NCBI GenBank assembly: GCA_023415055.1
Contig: JAEZLZ010000116.1
Location: 1 to 12,734 of the forward strand
Direction of reading: 5' to 3'
Length of the DNA: 12,734 nucleotides
DNA from: Bacillota bacterium
GTDB lineage: Bacteria; Bacillota; Clostridia; Lachnospirales; Lachnospiraceae
Under the pieces are notes generated by a model that was given only the letters and a program-made list of their open reading frames with translations, ran no database searches and was not told where the DNA came from. The position numbers and the translations under genes are program-made. Positions 1-7,252 of this stretch are shown here, piece after piece; positions within the stretch are counted from its first letter, which is position 1, and every line of letters starts with the position of its first letter.

Positions 1-1
1 A

Positions 2-178
2 AATTCAGTGCCTTACATATTGCAGGAACTTGAACCGGAGATAGAAGGCGTCGTTGTGATCGCGGAAGGTGGAGATAGTGCCATAGTCAAAATGGACATT
101 ATGGAAGCGGTTGAGGTATTATTTGACGTACCTGCGCATAAGGTTAAAGTAATGAAAATGAATAAAGGTATAAAATGA
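2..178 (+). CDS. spoIIIAG: Stage III sporulation protein AG, C-terminal 58 residues (5' end outside window)
   Basis: Open frame from the left edge to a TGA at 176-178. The visible 58 residues read ...PYILQELEPEIEGVVVIAEG... and end ...AHKVKVMKMNKGIK, matching the conserved C-terminal ring-building domain of SpoIIIAG: the EGVVVIAEGG motif, then a helix, then the AHKVKVMKM strand. SpoIIIAG is a forespore-side partner in the SpoIIIA-SpoIIQ channel that links mother cell and forespore during engulfment. The next gene, spoIIIAH, starts 14 nt downstream, which is the order of the spoIIIAA-AH operon. The start and N-terminal membrane segment are outside the window. The identity rests on the motif and the context together. 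Confidence 0.88.
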   Translation, partial: NSVPYILQELEPEIEGVVVIAEGGDSAIVKMDIMEAVEVLFDVPAHKVKVMKMNKGIK

Positions 179-192
179 TCAGGAGGTCAAAA

Positions 193-1032
193 ATGAAAAA
201 TATATTTAAAAAGAATCACATCATAATTACAGCATTGGCCATTATGATTGTCATCGCAGGTTATCTGAGCTTCACCAATGATGATCTTGCAGACAAAAAG
301 GATGCCGTAGCCACGGATGCTCAGAATACAGATGATTATGAAGAATTCACAGACTCGGAAGGAGTCGAAGTGGCAGATGTAACCGATACGGAGTCTGCAG
401 ATGCAGGAAACGAGGATATGGAACTGACAGAAGGTACGGAAGATGGGACTGTTGCTGATGCTGAATCAGCAGAGGCATCCAAAGAGAATGCTGAGGCTGC
501 ATCCGAGGATAAGAGCAGTGAAACCGCAGAAAGCAAGGACACTGAGGAAATGACGGATATCTCTGATGAAGATATGCTGGCGGGTGCGCAGGAAGTCAGC
601 GACAACGGAGAACTTGATCTGGAAGAAGGCGTTCCTGGCGAAGCAGTATTAGCAAATGCAGGAAGTGCAATCGATGCCAGCTACTTTGCTTCCAATCGAA
701 TCGAGAGAGAGCAGGCCAGAGCAAAGAACAAAGCAATGTATTCTGAGATTATTAACAGCGAAGGTGCAACAAAGGAGCAGAAGGACCTGGCTGTCAATAG
801 TATGCTTGAGCTTACCGATATTATCTCAAAGGAAAATAAGACCGAGATGCTGCTTGAAGCAAAGGGCTTTGCAGATGCAATCGTATTTATGGATGATGGC
901 AAGGTTGATGTTGTTGTAAATTCAGAAGCATTAACCGACCAGCAGTTAGCAATTATAGAAGAAGTTGTAAAGGATAAGACCGGAGTAGAAGTAAAAAACA
1001 TTAGTATTAATCCGGTAGTTATCTCTGAATAA
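193..1032 (+). CDS. spoIIIAH: Stage III sporulation protein AH, with an unusually long acidic linker
   Basis: 279 aa from the ATG at 193, chosen because AGGAGG lies at 181-186 with 6-nt spacing; an in-frame ATG at 175 has no such site and overlaps the spoIIIAG stop. Residues 1-8 are basic, about 9-27 form one membrane helix, about 30-150 are an acidic low-complexity linker (I count 45 Asp/Glu against 5 Lys), and about 160-279 form the YscJ/FliF-like ring-building domain (IDASYFASNRIEREQARAKN, then ...GVEVKNISINPVVISE). In B. subtilis SpoIIIAH is a mother-cell membrane protein whose extracellular domain docks with SpoIIQ. B. subtilis SpoIIIAH is about 218 aa, so the excess here sits in the linker. 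Last gene of the spoIIIA operon, followed by a terminator. Expected to be transcribed by the mother-cell sigma factor (family knowledge). Confidence 0.93.
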   Translation: MKNIFKKNHIIITALAIMIVIAGYLSFTNDDLADKKDAVATDAQNTDDYEEFTDSEGVEVADVTDTESADAGNEDMELTEGTEDGTVADAESAEASKENAEAASEDKSSETAESKDTEEMTDISDEDMLAGAQEVSDNGELDLEEGVPGEAVLANAGSAIDASYFASNRIEREQARAKNKAMYSEIINSEGATKEQKDLAVNSMLELTDIISKENKTEMLLEAKGFADAIVFMDDGKVDVVVNSEALTDQQLAIIEEVVKDKTGVEVKNISINPVVISE

Positions 1033-1075
1033 TTTCAAAAATAGTCCAGTCTCCACTTAGAATGCAATCGGAACT

Positions 1076-1115
1076 GGGGCTATCGCGCAATCTTTCTGCG
1101 ATAGCCTCAATTTTT
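1076..1115 (+). terminator. Rho-independent terminator after spoIIIAH
   Basis: Inverted repeat GGCTATCGC (1078-1086) / GCGATAGCC (1098-1106), extendable by one G-U and one G-C pair, with an 11-nt loop and a T tract at 1111-1115. It lies 43 nt past the spoIIIAH stop and should end the spoIIIA operon. Confidence 0.85.
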
Positions 1116-1188
1116 ATATATACAATGGAAAGTTTGCAACGAGTTTTTAGCATTTGAGGTGCTAGGATTTGTAAAAAATTATTTATAA

Positions 1189-1216
1189 TTGCAAATGTTG
1201 CGTAATTTGGTATAAT
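1189..1216 (+). promoter_or_regulatory. Probable sigma-A promoter of the Asp23-family gene
   Basis: A perfect TATAAT at 1211-1216 is preceded, with a 16-nt spacer, by TTGCAA at 1189-1194 (4 of 6 bases match TTGACA) in an AT-rich stretch. It lies downstream of the spoIIIAH terminator and upstream of the GTG at 1431, which implies a leader of about 205 nt. Confidence 0.6.
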
Positions 1217-1256
1217 ACTATATAGTAATAGAAATATAATACAAAGTATTTTGTAT

Positions 1257-1347
1257 AGAAGTACAAGAAGTCTCTTGTTAAGATTACGGTTTCTTGTTCT
1301 TCTGAATATGATAAAAGGGTCAAAAGCGTTGCTGACACTTTAGCCCT
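1257..1347 (+). promoter_or_regulatory. Possible structured 5' leader of the Asp23-family gene
   Basis: Two potential RNA hairpins follow one another. The first pairs 1257-1269 with 1291-1303 (12 of 13 positions) around a 21-nt loop. A rival six-pair hairpin, ACAAGA 1263-1268 with TCTTGT 1273-1278, uses the same left arm, so the two cannot form together. The second pairs AGGGT 1316-1320 with GCCCT 1343-1347 and AAAG 1323-1326 with CTTT 1338-1341. No T tract follows and I recognise no known riboswitch or T-box consensus. The start is about 84 nt further on. A regulatory role is an inference from the length and the alternative folds. Confidence 0.3.
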
Positions 1348-1430
1348 GAATAATTAAATTGTAAATAGGTGTTTGACTGGAAACAAATTAGGTGTACCGG
1401 ATAACATTAGTAACTTAGGAGGTAATCATT

Positions 1431-1817
1431 GTGAATAAAGAACCGGAAATCAGAAACACATATAAAATACATGAAAATGGTAAGGTTGGAGAGGTGCAAA
1501 TCGCGGATGAGGTTGTTGCTACCATCGCAGGCTTAGCGGCTACCGAAGTGAAGGGTGTATCCGCTACCTCCGGAAATGTTACCAATGAGCTCGCCGGAAA
1601 GTTAGGAAAGAAAAACTTATCCAAGGGGGTTAAGGTACTGGTCAGCCCGGATGCAGTCTCAGTTGATATGGCACTTACCTTGGATTATGGGTATGGTATT
1701 CCAGAGACCGCAAAGCAGGTGCAGGAAAAGGTGAAGTTGGCGATAGAAAACATGACCGGTTTGCAGGTCAAGGAAGTTAATATCCGTATTGCCGGAGTTA
1801 ACATCGTAAAAGAGTAA
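1431..1817 (+). CDS. yqhY: Asp23/Gls24 family (DUF322) protein
   Basis: 128 aa from a GTG start; AGGAGG at 1417-1422 with 8-nt spacing fixes it. The protein shows the family pattern: a beta strand and helix near the N terminus (GEVQIADEVVATIAGLAATE), the KGV..TSG region, a central VDMALTLDYGYGIPETAKQVQ segment, and the closing GLQVKEVNIRIAGV. Soluble, with no signal peptide. Asp23/Gls24 proteins are linked to cell-envelope stress. In B. subtilis the paralogue directly upstream of nusB is YqhY, tied to acetyl-CoA carboxylase homeostasis and encoded next to accB-accC. Here accBC are absent and the gene has its own promoter, a long leader and its own terminator, so it is probably monocistronic. 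The family is clear; the YqhY orthology is from position only. Confidence 0.88.
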   Translation: MNKEPEIRNTYKIHENGKVGEVQIADEVVATIAGLAATEVKGVSATSGNVTNELAGKLGKKNLSKGVKVLVSPDAVSVDMALTLDYGYGIPETAKQVQEKVKLAIENMTGLQVKEVNIRIAGVNIVKE

Positions 1818-1827
1818 AATGCATCCC

Positions 1828-1860
1828 AAACAACCCTTAGTAACATCCTAAGGGTTGTTT
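1828..1860 (+). terminator. Terminator after the Asp23-family gene
   Basis: A perfect 13-bp inverted repeat, AAACAACCCTTAG (1828-1840) and its complement (1848-1860), with a 7-nt loop. The right arm ends in TTGTTT and is followed by ATT, so the U tract lies largely inside the stem. Starts 10 nt after the stop codon. Confidence 0.75.
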
Positions 1861-1977
1861 ATTCGTAAAAACAAAAGACTATTGATGAAGGCTATGGGTA
1901 TTTTTGATTAGATGGGAGTAATCTCTCGTTTGATATACGCTGTAGGCGTTTTAAACAGATTAGGAGGAACTTAAACT

Positions 1978-2373
1978 GTGACAAGAAGAGAAACAAGAGA
2001 ACATATTTTCCTTATGCTATTCCGTAAGGATTTTCATGAGGCAAAGGAATTAGATGAGCAGATAGAGTTATATATATCTGAGCTGGAGAAACCAACGATC
2101 GAAGAGTACTCCTATCTGACCTCACGCTTTCAGGCGATCGTTGCTAAATTGGATGAAATCGACGCAATTTTGTCTGAGGCTTCCAGTGGCTGGAAGCTAA
2201 ACCGTATGGGTAAGGTGGATCTGACCATCTTGCGTCTTGCGGTATATGAGCTTCGCTTTGACGATGATATTCCAGGTAAGGTAGCCATCAATGAGGCAGT
2301 TGAGCTTGCCAAGAAGTTCGGAGGAGATGAATCGCCGAGCTTCATCAATGGAGTGCTTGCAAAGCTGGCCTAG
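1978..2373 (+). CDS. nusB: Transcription antitermination factor NusB
   Basis: 131 aa, the usual NusB length. GTG start with AGGAGG at 1962-1967 (10-nt spacing). All-helical family signatures are visible: N-terminal RRETREHIFLMLFR, central WKLNRMGKVDLTILRLAVYE (about 72-91), and C-terminal PGKVAINEAVELAKKFGG followed by FINGVLAKLA. NusB binds boxA RNA with NusE (ribosomal protein S10) and promotes antitermination on rRNA operons. It lies downstream of the Asp23-family terminator, but I found no convincing promoter in the 117-nt gap. The 556 nt after it hold a duplicated repeat instead of folD, which sits there in B. subtilis. Confidence 0.95.
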   Translation: MTRRETREHIFLMLFRKDFHEAKELDEQIELYISELEKPTIEEYSYLTSRFQAIVAKLDEIDAILSEASSGWKLNRMGKVDLTILRLAVYELRFDDDIPGKVAINEAVELAKKFGGDESPSFINGVLAKLA

Positions 2374-2377
2374 AGCG

Positions 2378-2566
2378 TTCTAGTCGAGGTTACGAGGTGT
2401 TTTGAGTATAGGAAAAGATTTTGACTTGCCTTTCCCTCACGCGGATGCATAAGACAGCATCCTTGCTCGGCTGGTCTGCGCAAAATCTTCCCCTATACTC
2501 AAAAAATGGTGTAGTCTGAGAAGAAAGATTATATGGGATATGCTTTGCAAGAGAGTGGAAAGAGAT
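2378..2566. repeat. Hairpin-bearing intergenic repeat, copy 1 of a tandem pair (period 194 bp)
   Basis: 189 bp repeated at 2572-2760 with only five substitutions (2381, 2472, 2505, 2531, 2533) and no indel. The core is an imperfect inverted repeat: 24-nt arms at 2400-2423 and 2481-2504 match at 22 positions, beginning TTTTGAGTATAGG and ending CCTATACTCAAAA. Inside is a smaller hairpin, GGATGC 2443-2448 with GCATCC 2457-2462. The right flank (2505-2566) is GA-rich and unpaired. Open frames on the minus strand across it are by-products of the repeat, not genes. Possible natures: a non-autonomous mobile element, a dispersed intergenic repeat, or a structured RNA. I do not recognise the family. 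Confidence 0.85.
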
Positions 2567-2571
2567 AGGTA

Positions 2572-2760
2572 TTCGAGTCGAGGTTACGAGGTGTTTTGAG
2601 TATAGGAAAAGATTTTGACTTGCCTTTCCCTCACGCGGATGCATAAGACAGCATCCTTGCTCGGCCGGTCTGCGCAAAATCTTCCCCTATACTCAAAATA
2701 TGGTGTAGTCTGAGAAGAAAGATTGTCTGGGATATGCTTTGCAAGAGAGTGGAAAGAGAT
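2572..2760. repeat. Hairpin-bearing intergenic repeat, copy 2 of the tandem pair
   Basis: 184 of 189 positions are identical to the copy at 2378-2566. The long inverted repeat arms are 2594-2617 and 2675-2698, both unchanged from copy 1, and the small internal hairpin is also unchanged. The few substitutions fall in the internal right side (2666), just outside the right arm (2699) and in the tail (2725, 2727), so the arms are preserved. The near identity suggests a recent tandem duplication or ongoing homogenisation by recombination. Confidence 0.85.
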
Positions 2761-2772
2761 TGATGGCAATAC

Positions 2773-2840
2773 CTCCATAGTGTGGATTGGGAAGATATGT
2801 GACTGGGATTTGCTTTACAGGAAGTTTGGTAAGAGTATTG
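2773..2840. repeat. Decayed partial third copy of the repeat tail
   Basis: The stretch around CTGGGATTTGCTTTACA (2803-2819) matches CTGGGATATGCTTTGCA (2727-2743) in copy 2 at 15 of 17 bases, and the sequence on both sides keeps weaker similarity (TAGTNTG on the left, then GGTAAGAGTATTG against GGAAAGAGATTG on the right). The hairpin part is missing. It may be an old copy, or the original flanking sequence that the element captured. Confidence 0.45.
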
Positions 2841-2929
2841 TTGTTCTGAGTGTTACATTGCAGGTGATAATGCGTATCTCAGGTGGGTGCTTATGACTGC
2901 TTGTTCGCAAGCTTTACCGTGGAGGATGT

Positions 2930-4165
2930 ATGGGACAGGCTTATTCAGTTACTGAGATTAATCAATATATTAAGAATTTATTTATGAGAGACCGGCTCCT
3001 GAGCTCTATTTATATTAAGGGAGAGGTCTCCAATTGCAAATATCATACCTCGGGGCATATTTATTTTACACTAAAGGATGCTCAGGGGCAATTGGCATGT
3101 GTTATGTTCGCAGGACAGCGTAAGGGTTTAGCCTTTAAGCTGGAGGAAGGACAAAGCGTCATCGCATACGGCAGCGTAAATGTTTATGAGCGTGATGGTA
3201 AATATCAGCTCTATGCCAGTGAGATTGTACTCGATGGACAAGGTATCTTATATGAGAGATATGAGAGACTGAAAAAACAGCTGGAGGAGGAAGGGCTTTT
3301 CGACCGGGATAACAAGAAACAGATTCCAGTGTATCCAAGAAAGGTCGGAATAGTGACTGCTTCTACCGGAGCTGCGATTCAGGATATCGTTAATATTTCA
3401 AGAAGACGTAACCCCTATGTCCAGTTAGTCTTATATCCGGCTCAGGTTCAGGGACAGGGCTCAGCACAAAGTGTAGCTAAGGGTATCGCCATTCTTGATA
3501 AAATCGGGGTTGATACAATTATTGTCGGGCGTGGCGGAGGCTCCATCGAGGATCTTTGGGCATTTAATGAGGAGATTGTTGCTCGGGCTATCTATCAATG
3601 TAAGACACCGATTATCTCCGCGGTGGGACACGAGACGGATGTGACGATTGCGGATTTTGTATCAGACCTGAGAGCGCCGACTCCTTCCGCTGCAGCGGAG
3701 CTGGCAGTGAATGATTATCAGGCATTTCAGAGTACAATCCGAGATTATTCAAGAAAGCTGACGCGGGAGCTGCAGCAGAAGCTTAGTCAATATCGAAATA
3801 GGGCAAACCAATTTAAGCTTCGTTTATTCTATGCCAGTCCTGCTTATCAAATAAAGCAGAAACGGCAATATTTAATTGATGCAGAGCAGAAGCTGCAGCA
3901 GAGAATGAACCAGAAGCTGAAGGAAAAAAGGCATCGTCTGGAGCTTTACATAGCACGTCTTGAGGGGTTATCACCTCTATCAAAGCTAAGTAAAGGCTAT
4001 GCCCTTATCGTAGGGGAAGATAATAAACCAATACAAAGCATCCGAAGAGTTAAGAGGCAGGAGTTGCTAACCGTTTCTCTTCTGGACGGTGATATCGCGA
4101 CACGAGTCGAAGATCTGAAAGAGAAGAGCAGACTATCACAAGATGTGGCTGATGAACGGAGGTAA
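2930..4165 (+). CDS. xseA: Exodeoxyribonuclease VII large subunit
   Basis: 411 aa, close to the family's usual 400-450. The ATG at 2930 follows GGAGG at 2921-2925. Residues 1-105 form the N-terminal OB-fold DNA-binding domain (SVTEINQYIKNLF, YIKGEVSNCK, SGHIYFTLKD). The catalytic domain follows, with KVGIVTASTGAAIQDI (about 138-153), GRGGGSIEDLWAFNEE (200-215) and GHETDVTIADFVSDLRAPTP (233-252). Residues about 265-350 are a coiled coil rich in Gln, Lys and Arg, and the tail (LSKGYALIV) is typical. With XseB it degrades single-stranded DNA from both ends into oligonucleotides. xseB begins 2 nt after its stop, so the two are co-translated. The long repeat-filled leader upstream is unusual. Confidence 0.96.
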   Translation: MGQAYSVTEINQYIKNLFMRDRLLSSIYIKGEVSNCKYHTSGHIYFTLKDAQGQLACVMFAGQRKGLAFKLEEGQSVIAYGSVNVYERDGKYQLYASEIVLDGQGILYERYERLKKQLEEEGLFDRDNKKQIPVYPRKVGIVTASTGAAIQDIVNISRRRNPYVQLVLYPAQVQGQGSAQSVAKGIAILDKIGVDTIIVGRGGGSIEDLWAFNEEIVARAIYQCKTPIISAVGHETDVTIADFVSDLRAPTPSAAAELAVNDYQAFQSTIRDYSRKLTRELQQKLSQYRNRANQFKLRLFYASPAYQIKQKRQYLIDAEQKLQQRMNQKLKEKRHRLELYIARLEGLSPLSKLSKGYALIVGEDNKPIQSIRRVKRQELLTVSLLDGDIATRVEDLKEKSRLSQDVADERR

Positions 4166-4167
4166 CT

Positions 4168-4377
4168 ATGGCAAAGAAAGAGATAAAATTAGAAGAATCC
4201 TTTGAAAAACTGAATCAGATTCTGGAGGAGTTAGAGAAACCGGAGATAAGCTTAGAGGATTCCTTTACTTTGTATCAGGAGGGTATGAAGCTAATAAAGA
4301 CCTGTAACGATTCCATCGATAAAGTAGAAAAAGAACTGATCATTTTAAGTGAAAATGGAGAAGCCAATGAACTTTGA
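4168..4377 (+). CDS. xseB: Exodeoxyribonuclease VII small subunit
   Basis: 69 aa, a normal XseB length. The SD GGAGG (4158-4162) lies inside the last codons of xseA, and the ATG is 5 nt further on. The sequence is two helices with the family pattern: LEESFEKLNQILEELEKPEI, then SLEDSFTLYQEGMKLIKTCN and an acidic end. Several XseB chains bind the coiled coil of XseA to form active exonuclease VII. The last 11 bases overlap the ispA start, suggesting translational coupling to that gene. Confidence 0.94.
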   Translation: MAKKEIKLEESFEKLNQILEELEKPEISLEDSFTLYQEGMKLIKTCNDSIDKVEKELIILSENGEANEL

Positions 4378-5281
4378 GCAGGAATTGAAGGATAATGTTA
4401 GACGAGTTGAGGAGATATTAATTGAATTCAGTCCTAAGGAAGAAGGATTCCAGAAGTTATTCATGGAAGCGATGAAATACGCGTTGATGGGTGGCGGGAA
4501 GCGCCTGAGACCGGTTCTGATGAAGCAGACCTACCTGCTTTTTGAAGGTGAGAATCCGGCGGTTGTGGAACCTTTTATGGCTGCGATGGAGATGATTCAT
4601 ACGTATTCCTTAGTTCATGACGATCTTCCGGCGATGGATAATGATGACTATCGAAGAGGAAGAAAGACAACCCATGTGGTCTATGGTGAAGCAATGGGCA
4701 TCCTGGCCGGGGATGGTCTTCTCAACTATGCCTTCGAAACTGCATTGAAATCCTTTGATGCTATAGACGAAACAGATTCTGCAGATGCACAATTATGTGG
4801 TAGGATAGCGAAGGCAATGAAGGTATTAGCTGCAAAAGCAGGAATCTACGGAATGATTGGCGGACAGGTAATCGATATGGAGGAGTGCCATGGAGAGGCT
4901 TCACGGAACCGTCTTGACCTCATGTATCGTCTAAAGACCGGGGCATTGATTGAGGCATCCATGATGATTGGAGCTATTTTGGCAGGAGCATCCGAAGAGG
5001 ATATTATTAAGATTGAACAGATAGCCGGTGATATCGGACTGGCATTTCAGATAAAGGATGACATTCTCGATGTGACCAGCACCTCAGAAAAGCTTGGTAA
5101 GCCGGTTCACAGTGATGAGAAAAACGAGAAGATTACTTACGTATCTCTGATGGGCCTGGAAAGTGCCAATCAGGAAGTAGCCCATATCTCAATGAGGGCA
5201 ATGCAGAGCTATGAAGCTTTGCCCTACAAGAATGAATTTTTAAAACAGTTGATAACAATGCTGATTAATCGAGAAAATTAG
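4367..5281 (+). CDS. ispA: Polyprenyl (farnesyl/geranylgeranyl) diphosphate synthase
   Basis: 304 aa from the ATG at 4367, preferred because GGAG (4357-4360) lies 6 nt upstream and the protein then starts MNFEQELK as in clostridial homologues; an in-frame GTG at 4349 and ATG at 4355 would add 4-6 residues with no better site. Trans-isoprenyl diphosphate synthase signatures are present: GGGKRLRP (42-49), the first Asp-rich motif DDLPAMDNDD (85-94), K190-T191, and the second motif DDILD (231-235), then GKPVHSDEKNEKITY. It condenses isopentenyl diphosphate with allylic diphosphates in the cytoplasm. Co-encoded with dxs, which supplies the precursors. The chain length of the product cannot be read with certainty; farnesyl diphosphate is usual for this gene position. 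Confidence 0.93.
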   Translation: MNFEQELKDNVRRVEEILIEFSPKEEGFQKLFMEAMKYALMGGGKRLRPVLMKQTYLLFEGENPAVVEPFMAAMEMIHTYSLVHDDLPAMDNDDYRRGRKTTHVVYGEAMGILAGDGLLNYAFETALKSFDAIDETDSADAQLCGRIAKAMKVLAAKAGIYGMIGGQVIDMEECHGEASRNRLDLMYRLKTGALIEASMMIGAILAGASEEDIIKIEQIAGDIGLAFQIKDDILDVTSTSEKLGKPVHSDEKNEKITYVSLMGLESANQEVAHISMRAMQSYEALPYKNEFLKQLITMLINREN

Positions 5282-5332
5282 TAATAGTCAGTCATATAGG
5301 GATAAATTTACTTGGAAATGAGGTGGTAACGC

Positions 5333-7198
5333 TTGTCAAAGCTATTGGACAACATAAATCAAGCAAATGATATCAAGAAGATAAAGGAACAGGATTACGA
5401 CAGGCTGGCGGAGGAAATCCGCGGCTTTTTAATACAGAATATCAGCAAAACCGGAGGCCATCTGGCTTCTAATCTGGGAGTTGTTGAGCTAACGATGGCA
5501 CTGCATGTATTTCTGGGCTTTCCACAGGATAAGCTGGTATGGGATGTGGGACATCAAGCATATATTCACAAATTACTGACCGGAAGAAAGGATATGTTCT
5601 CTACCCTTAGGCAGATGGACGGCTTAAGCGGATTCCCCAAGCGGGAGGAGAGCTGCTGTGATTCCTTTGATACCGGGCACAGTTCGACTGCTATCTCTGC
5701 GGCACTGGGACTTGTAAAGGCAAGAGATTTGAGCGGTGAAAAGCACAAGGTAGTGGCTGTTCTTGGTGATGGTGCACTTACCGGCGGTATGGCATTTGAA
5801 GCAATTAATAATGCCGGAAGGCTTAAGACAAATTTTATTATTGTATTGAATGACAATAACATGTCGATATCGGAAAATGTCGGGGGCTTAGCTAATTATT
5901 TAGCAAAACTTCGTACCAGCTCCAGATATACGGGCTTCAAGGAGAATATGGAGAATACTCTGAACATGATGCCGGGGGTCGGTAAAGTTATCGTAGATAA
6001 ATTAAAGCGATCTAAGGATGCAATTAAATATTTTATGCTGCCCAGTATGTTCTTTGAGGATATGGGCTTAACTTATATCGGACCAATCGATGGACATGAT
6101 ATCGGTTCCATGCTGGCTGCGTTCGAGGCTGCTTCCAGAGCAAAGAAGGCGGTAGTAGTACATGTACTGACCAAAAAAGGAAAGGGCTATAAATTAGCCG
6201 AGAAAAATCCGAGCAAATTTCATGCAGTGGATCCCTTTGATATAGGGAGCGGACTGCCAATGCGTGAGGACAAAACGATTTCCTACACCAAGGCTTTTTC
6301 CAATGCGATGCTTAAGCTGGCGAAGGAAAATGAGAAAATAGTTGCAATCACGGCGGCGATGCCTTTTGGGACCGGTCTTTCAGACTTTATGAAGCAGTTC
6401 CCGGAACGCTTCTTCGATGTTGGTATCGCAGAGGAGCATGCAGTTACGTTTGCAGCCGGTCTGGCGATGGGGGGGTTCCGACCCGTGGTAGCGATCTACT
6501 CTACCTTTTTACAGAGATCCTATGATCAGATAATTCACGATGTCTGCATCAATAATCTGCCTGTGGTATTTGCAATCGACCGGGCGGGAATTACAGGCCG
6601 GGATGGAAAGACACATCAGGGAACCTTTGATTTATCATTTTTATCTCATATACCGAATCTAATTGTGTTGGCCCCGAAGAACAGTATCGAGCTCGAGGAG
6701 ATGCTTCGCTATGCTGTGACCTATCAAGGACCGGTTGCCATTCGTTACCCGAAAGGAGAGGCATATCAGGGCTTATCCGAGCATCAGACACCAATAGAAC
6801 ATGGTAGATGTGAGATACTTAGGGAAGGAAATGATCTGGCAATATTGGCGGTGGGCAATATGGTCAAGACCGCAGAGGAGGTCGTCGTGTCTCTGAAGGC
6901 AGAGGGAGTGAATGCAACCTTAGTTAATACGAGGTTTGTTTCACCGATTGATACTGAGATATTATATAAACTCTCTAAGAATCATAGGCTTTATGTTACT
7001 CTGGAAGAGAATATAAAGAGTGGCGGTTACGGACAGAAGGTGGCCGATTATTTGTGTGAAGCACGACTGCAGAACATCCGGCTGATTAATATCGCGGTAC
7101 CGGATCTGTTTATCGAGCATGGTGCAGTGAACGAGCTTCATAAGCGATTCGGACTGGATCCGCAGAGTATCTTGGACAGAATTAGAAGTGAGCTATAA
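5333..7198 (+). CDS. dxs: 1-deoxy-D-xylulose-5-phosphate synthase
   Basis: 621 aa, full length for DXS. The start is a TTG at 5333 with AGGTGG at 5321-5326 (6-nt spacing); no ATG lies nearby in frame. The thiamine diphosphate motif is GDGALTGGMAFEAINNAG (from 145) with NDNN near 173-176. Others are the N-terminal HLASNLGVVELTMALH, DVGHQAYIHKLLTGR (71-85), the catalytic Glu of IAEEHAVTFAAGLA (E367 by comparison with E. coli E370) and DGKTHQGTFDLSFLSHIPN. It joins pyruvate and glyceraldehyde 3-phosphate to make DXP, the first step of the MEP isoprenoid pathway and also a source for thiamine and pyridoxal. 51 nt downstream of ispA and probably in the same transcript. Confidence 0.97.
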   Translation: MSKLLDNINQANDIKKIKEQDYDRLAEEIRGFLIQNISKTGGHLASNLGVVELTMALHVFLGFPQDKLVWDVGHQAYIHKLLTGRKDMFSTLRQMDGLSGFPKREESCCDSFDTGHSSTAISAALGLVKARDLSGEKHKVVAVLGDGALTGGMAFEAINNAGRLKTNFIIVLNDNNMSISENVGGLANYLAKLRTSSRYTGFKENMENTLNMMPGVGKVIVDKLKRSKDAIKYFMLPSMFFEDMGLTYIGPIDGHDIGSMLAAFEAASRAKKAVVVHVLTKKGKGYKLAEKNPSKFHAVDPFDIGSGLPMREDKTISYTKAFSNAMLKLAKENEKIVAITAAMPFGTGLSDFMKQFPERFFDVGIAEEHAVTFAAGLAMGGFRPVVAIYSTFLQRSYDQIIHDVCINNLPVVFAIDRAGITGRDGKTHQGTFDLSFLSHIPNLIVLAPKNSIELEEMLRYAVTYQGPVAIRYPKGEAYQGLSEHQTPIEHGRCEILREGNDLAILAVGNMVKTAEEVVVSLKAEGVNATLVNTRFVSPIDTEILYKLSKNHRLYVTLEENIKSGGYGQKVADYLCEARLQNIRLINIAVPDLFIEHGAVNELHKRFGLDPQSILDRIRSEL

Positions 7199-7252
7199 AA
7201 TTAGTCGATATAGGAATTAATAATGCTTGTGACAGCATTATCGGAGGATAGA

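Noticed and set aside
336..605. 89-aa minus-strand open frame rich in Ser and Ala inside spoIIIAH
   Set aside because: It mirrors the repetitive acidic linker codons (GAA/GAT/GCA read backwards), has no RBS and no family resemblance.
1261..1430. T-box or known riboswitch before the Asp23-family gene
   Set aside because: The AGGGTGGNACCGCG-type T-box sequence is absent and I recognise no other riboswitch core; it is kept only as an unclassified leader.
2378..2760. CRISPR-like repetition
   Set aside because: There are only two full units, each 189 bp, directly adjacent with no spacers and no cas genes nearby.
2390..2778. Two minus-strand open frames (95 and 64 aa) with near-identical ends
   Set aside because: They arise from the two copies of the non-coding repeat; their identical tails reflect the duplication, and no RBS or protein family supports them.
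2866..2871. GATAAT as a -10 box for xseA
   Set aside because: The best -35 candidates are poor or 19 nt away; not strong enough to list as a promoter.
6033..6260. Minus-strand open frame inside dxs
   Set aside because: It lies wholly within a well-supported gene and has no start signal or recognisable motif.
7223..7252. Upstream ATG giving tlyA ten extra residues
   Set aside because: The GGAGG at 7243-7247 and the conserved MKERLDVL start favour the ATG at 7253.
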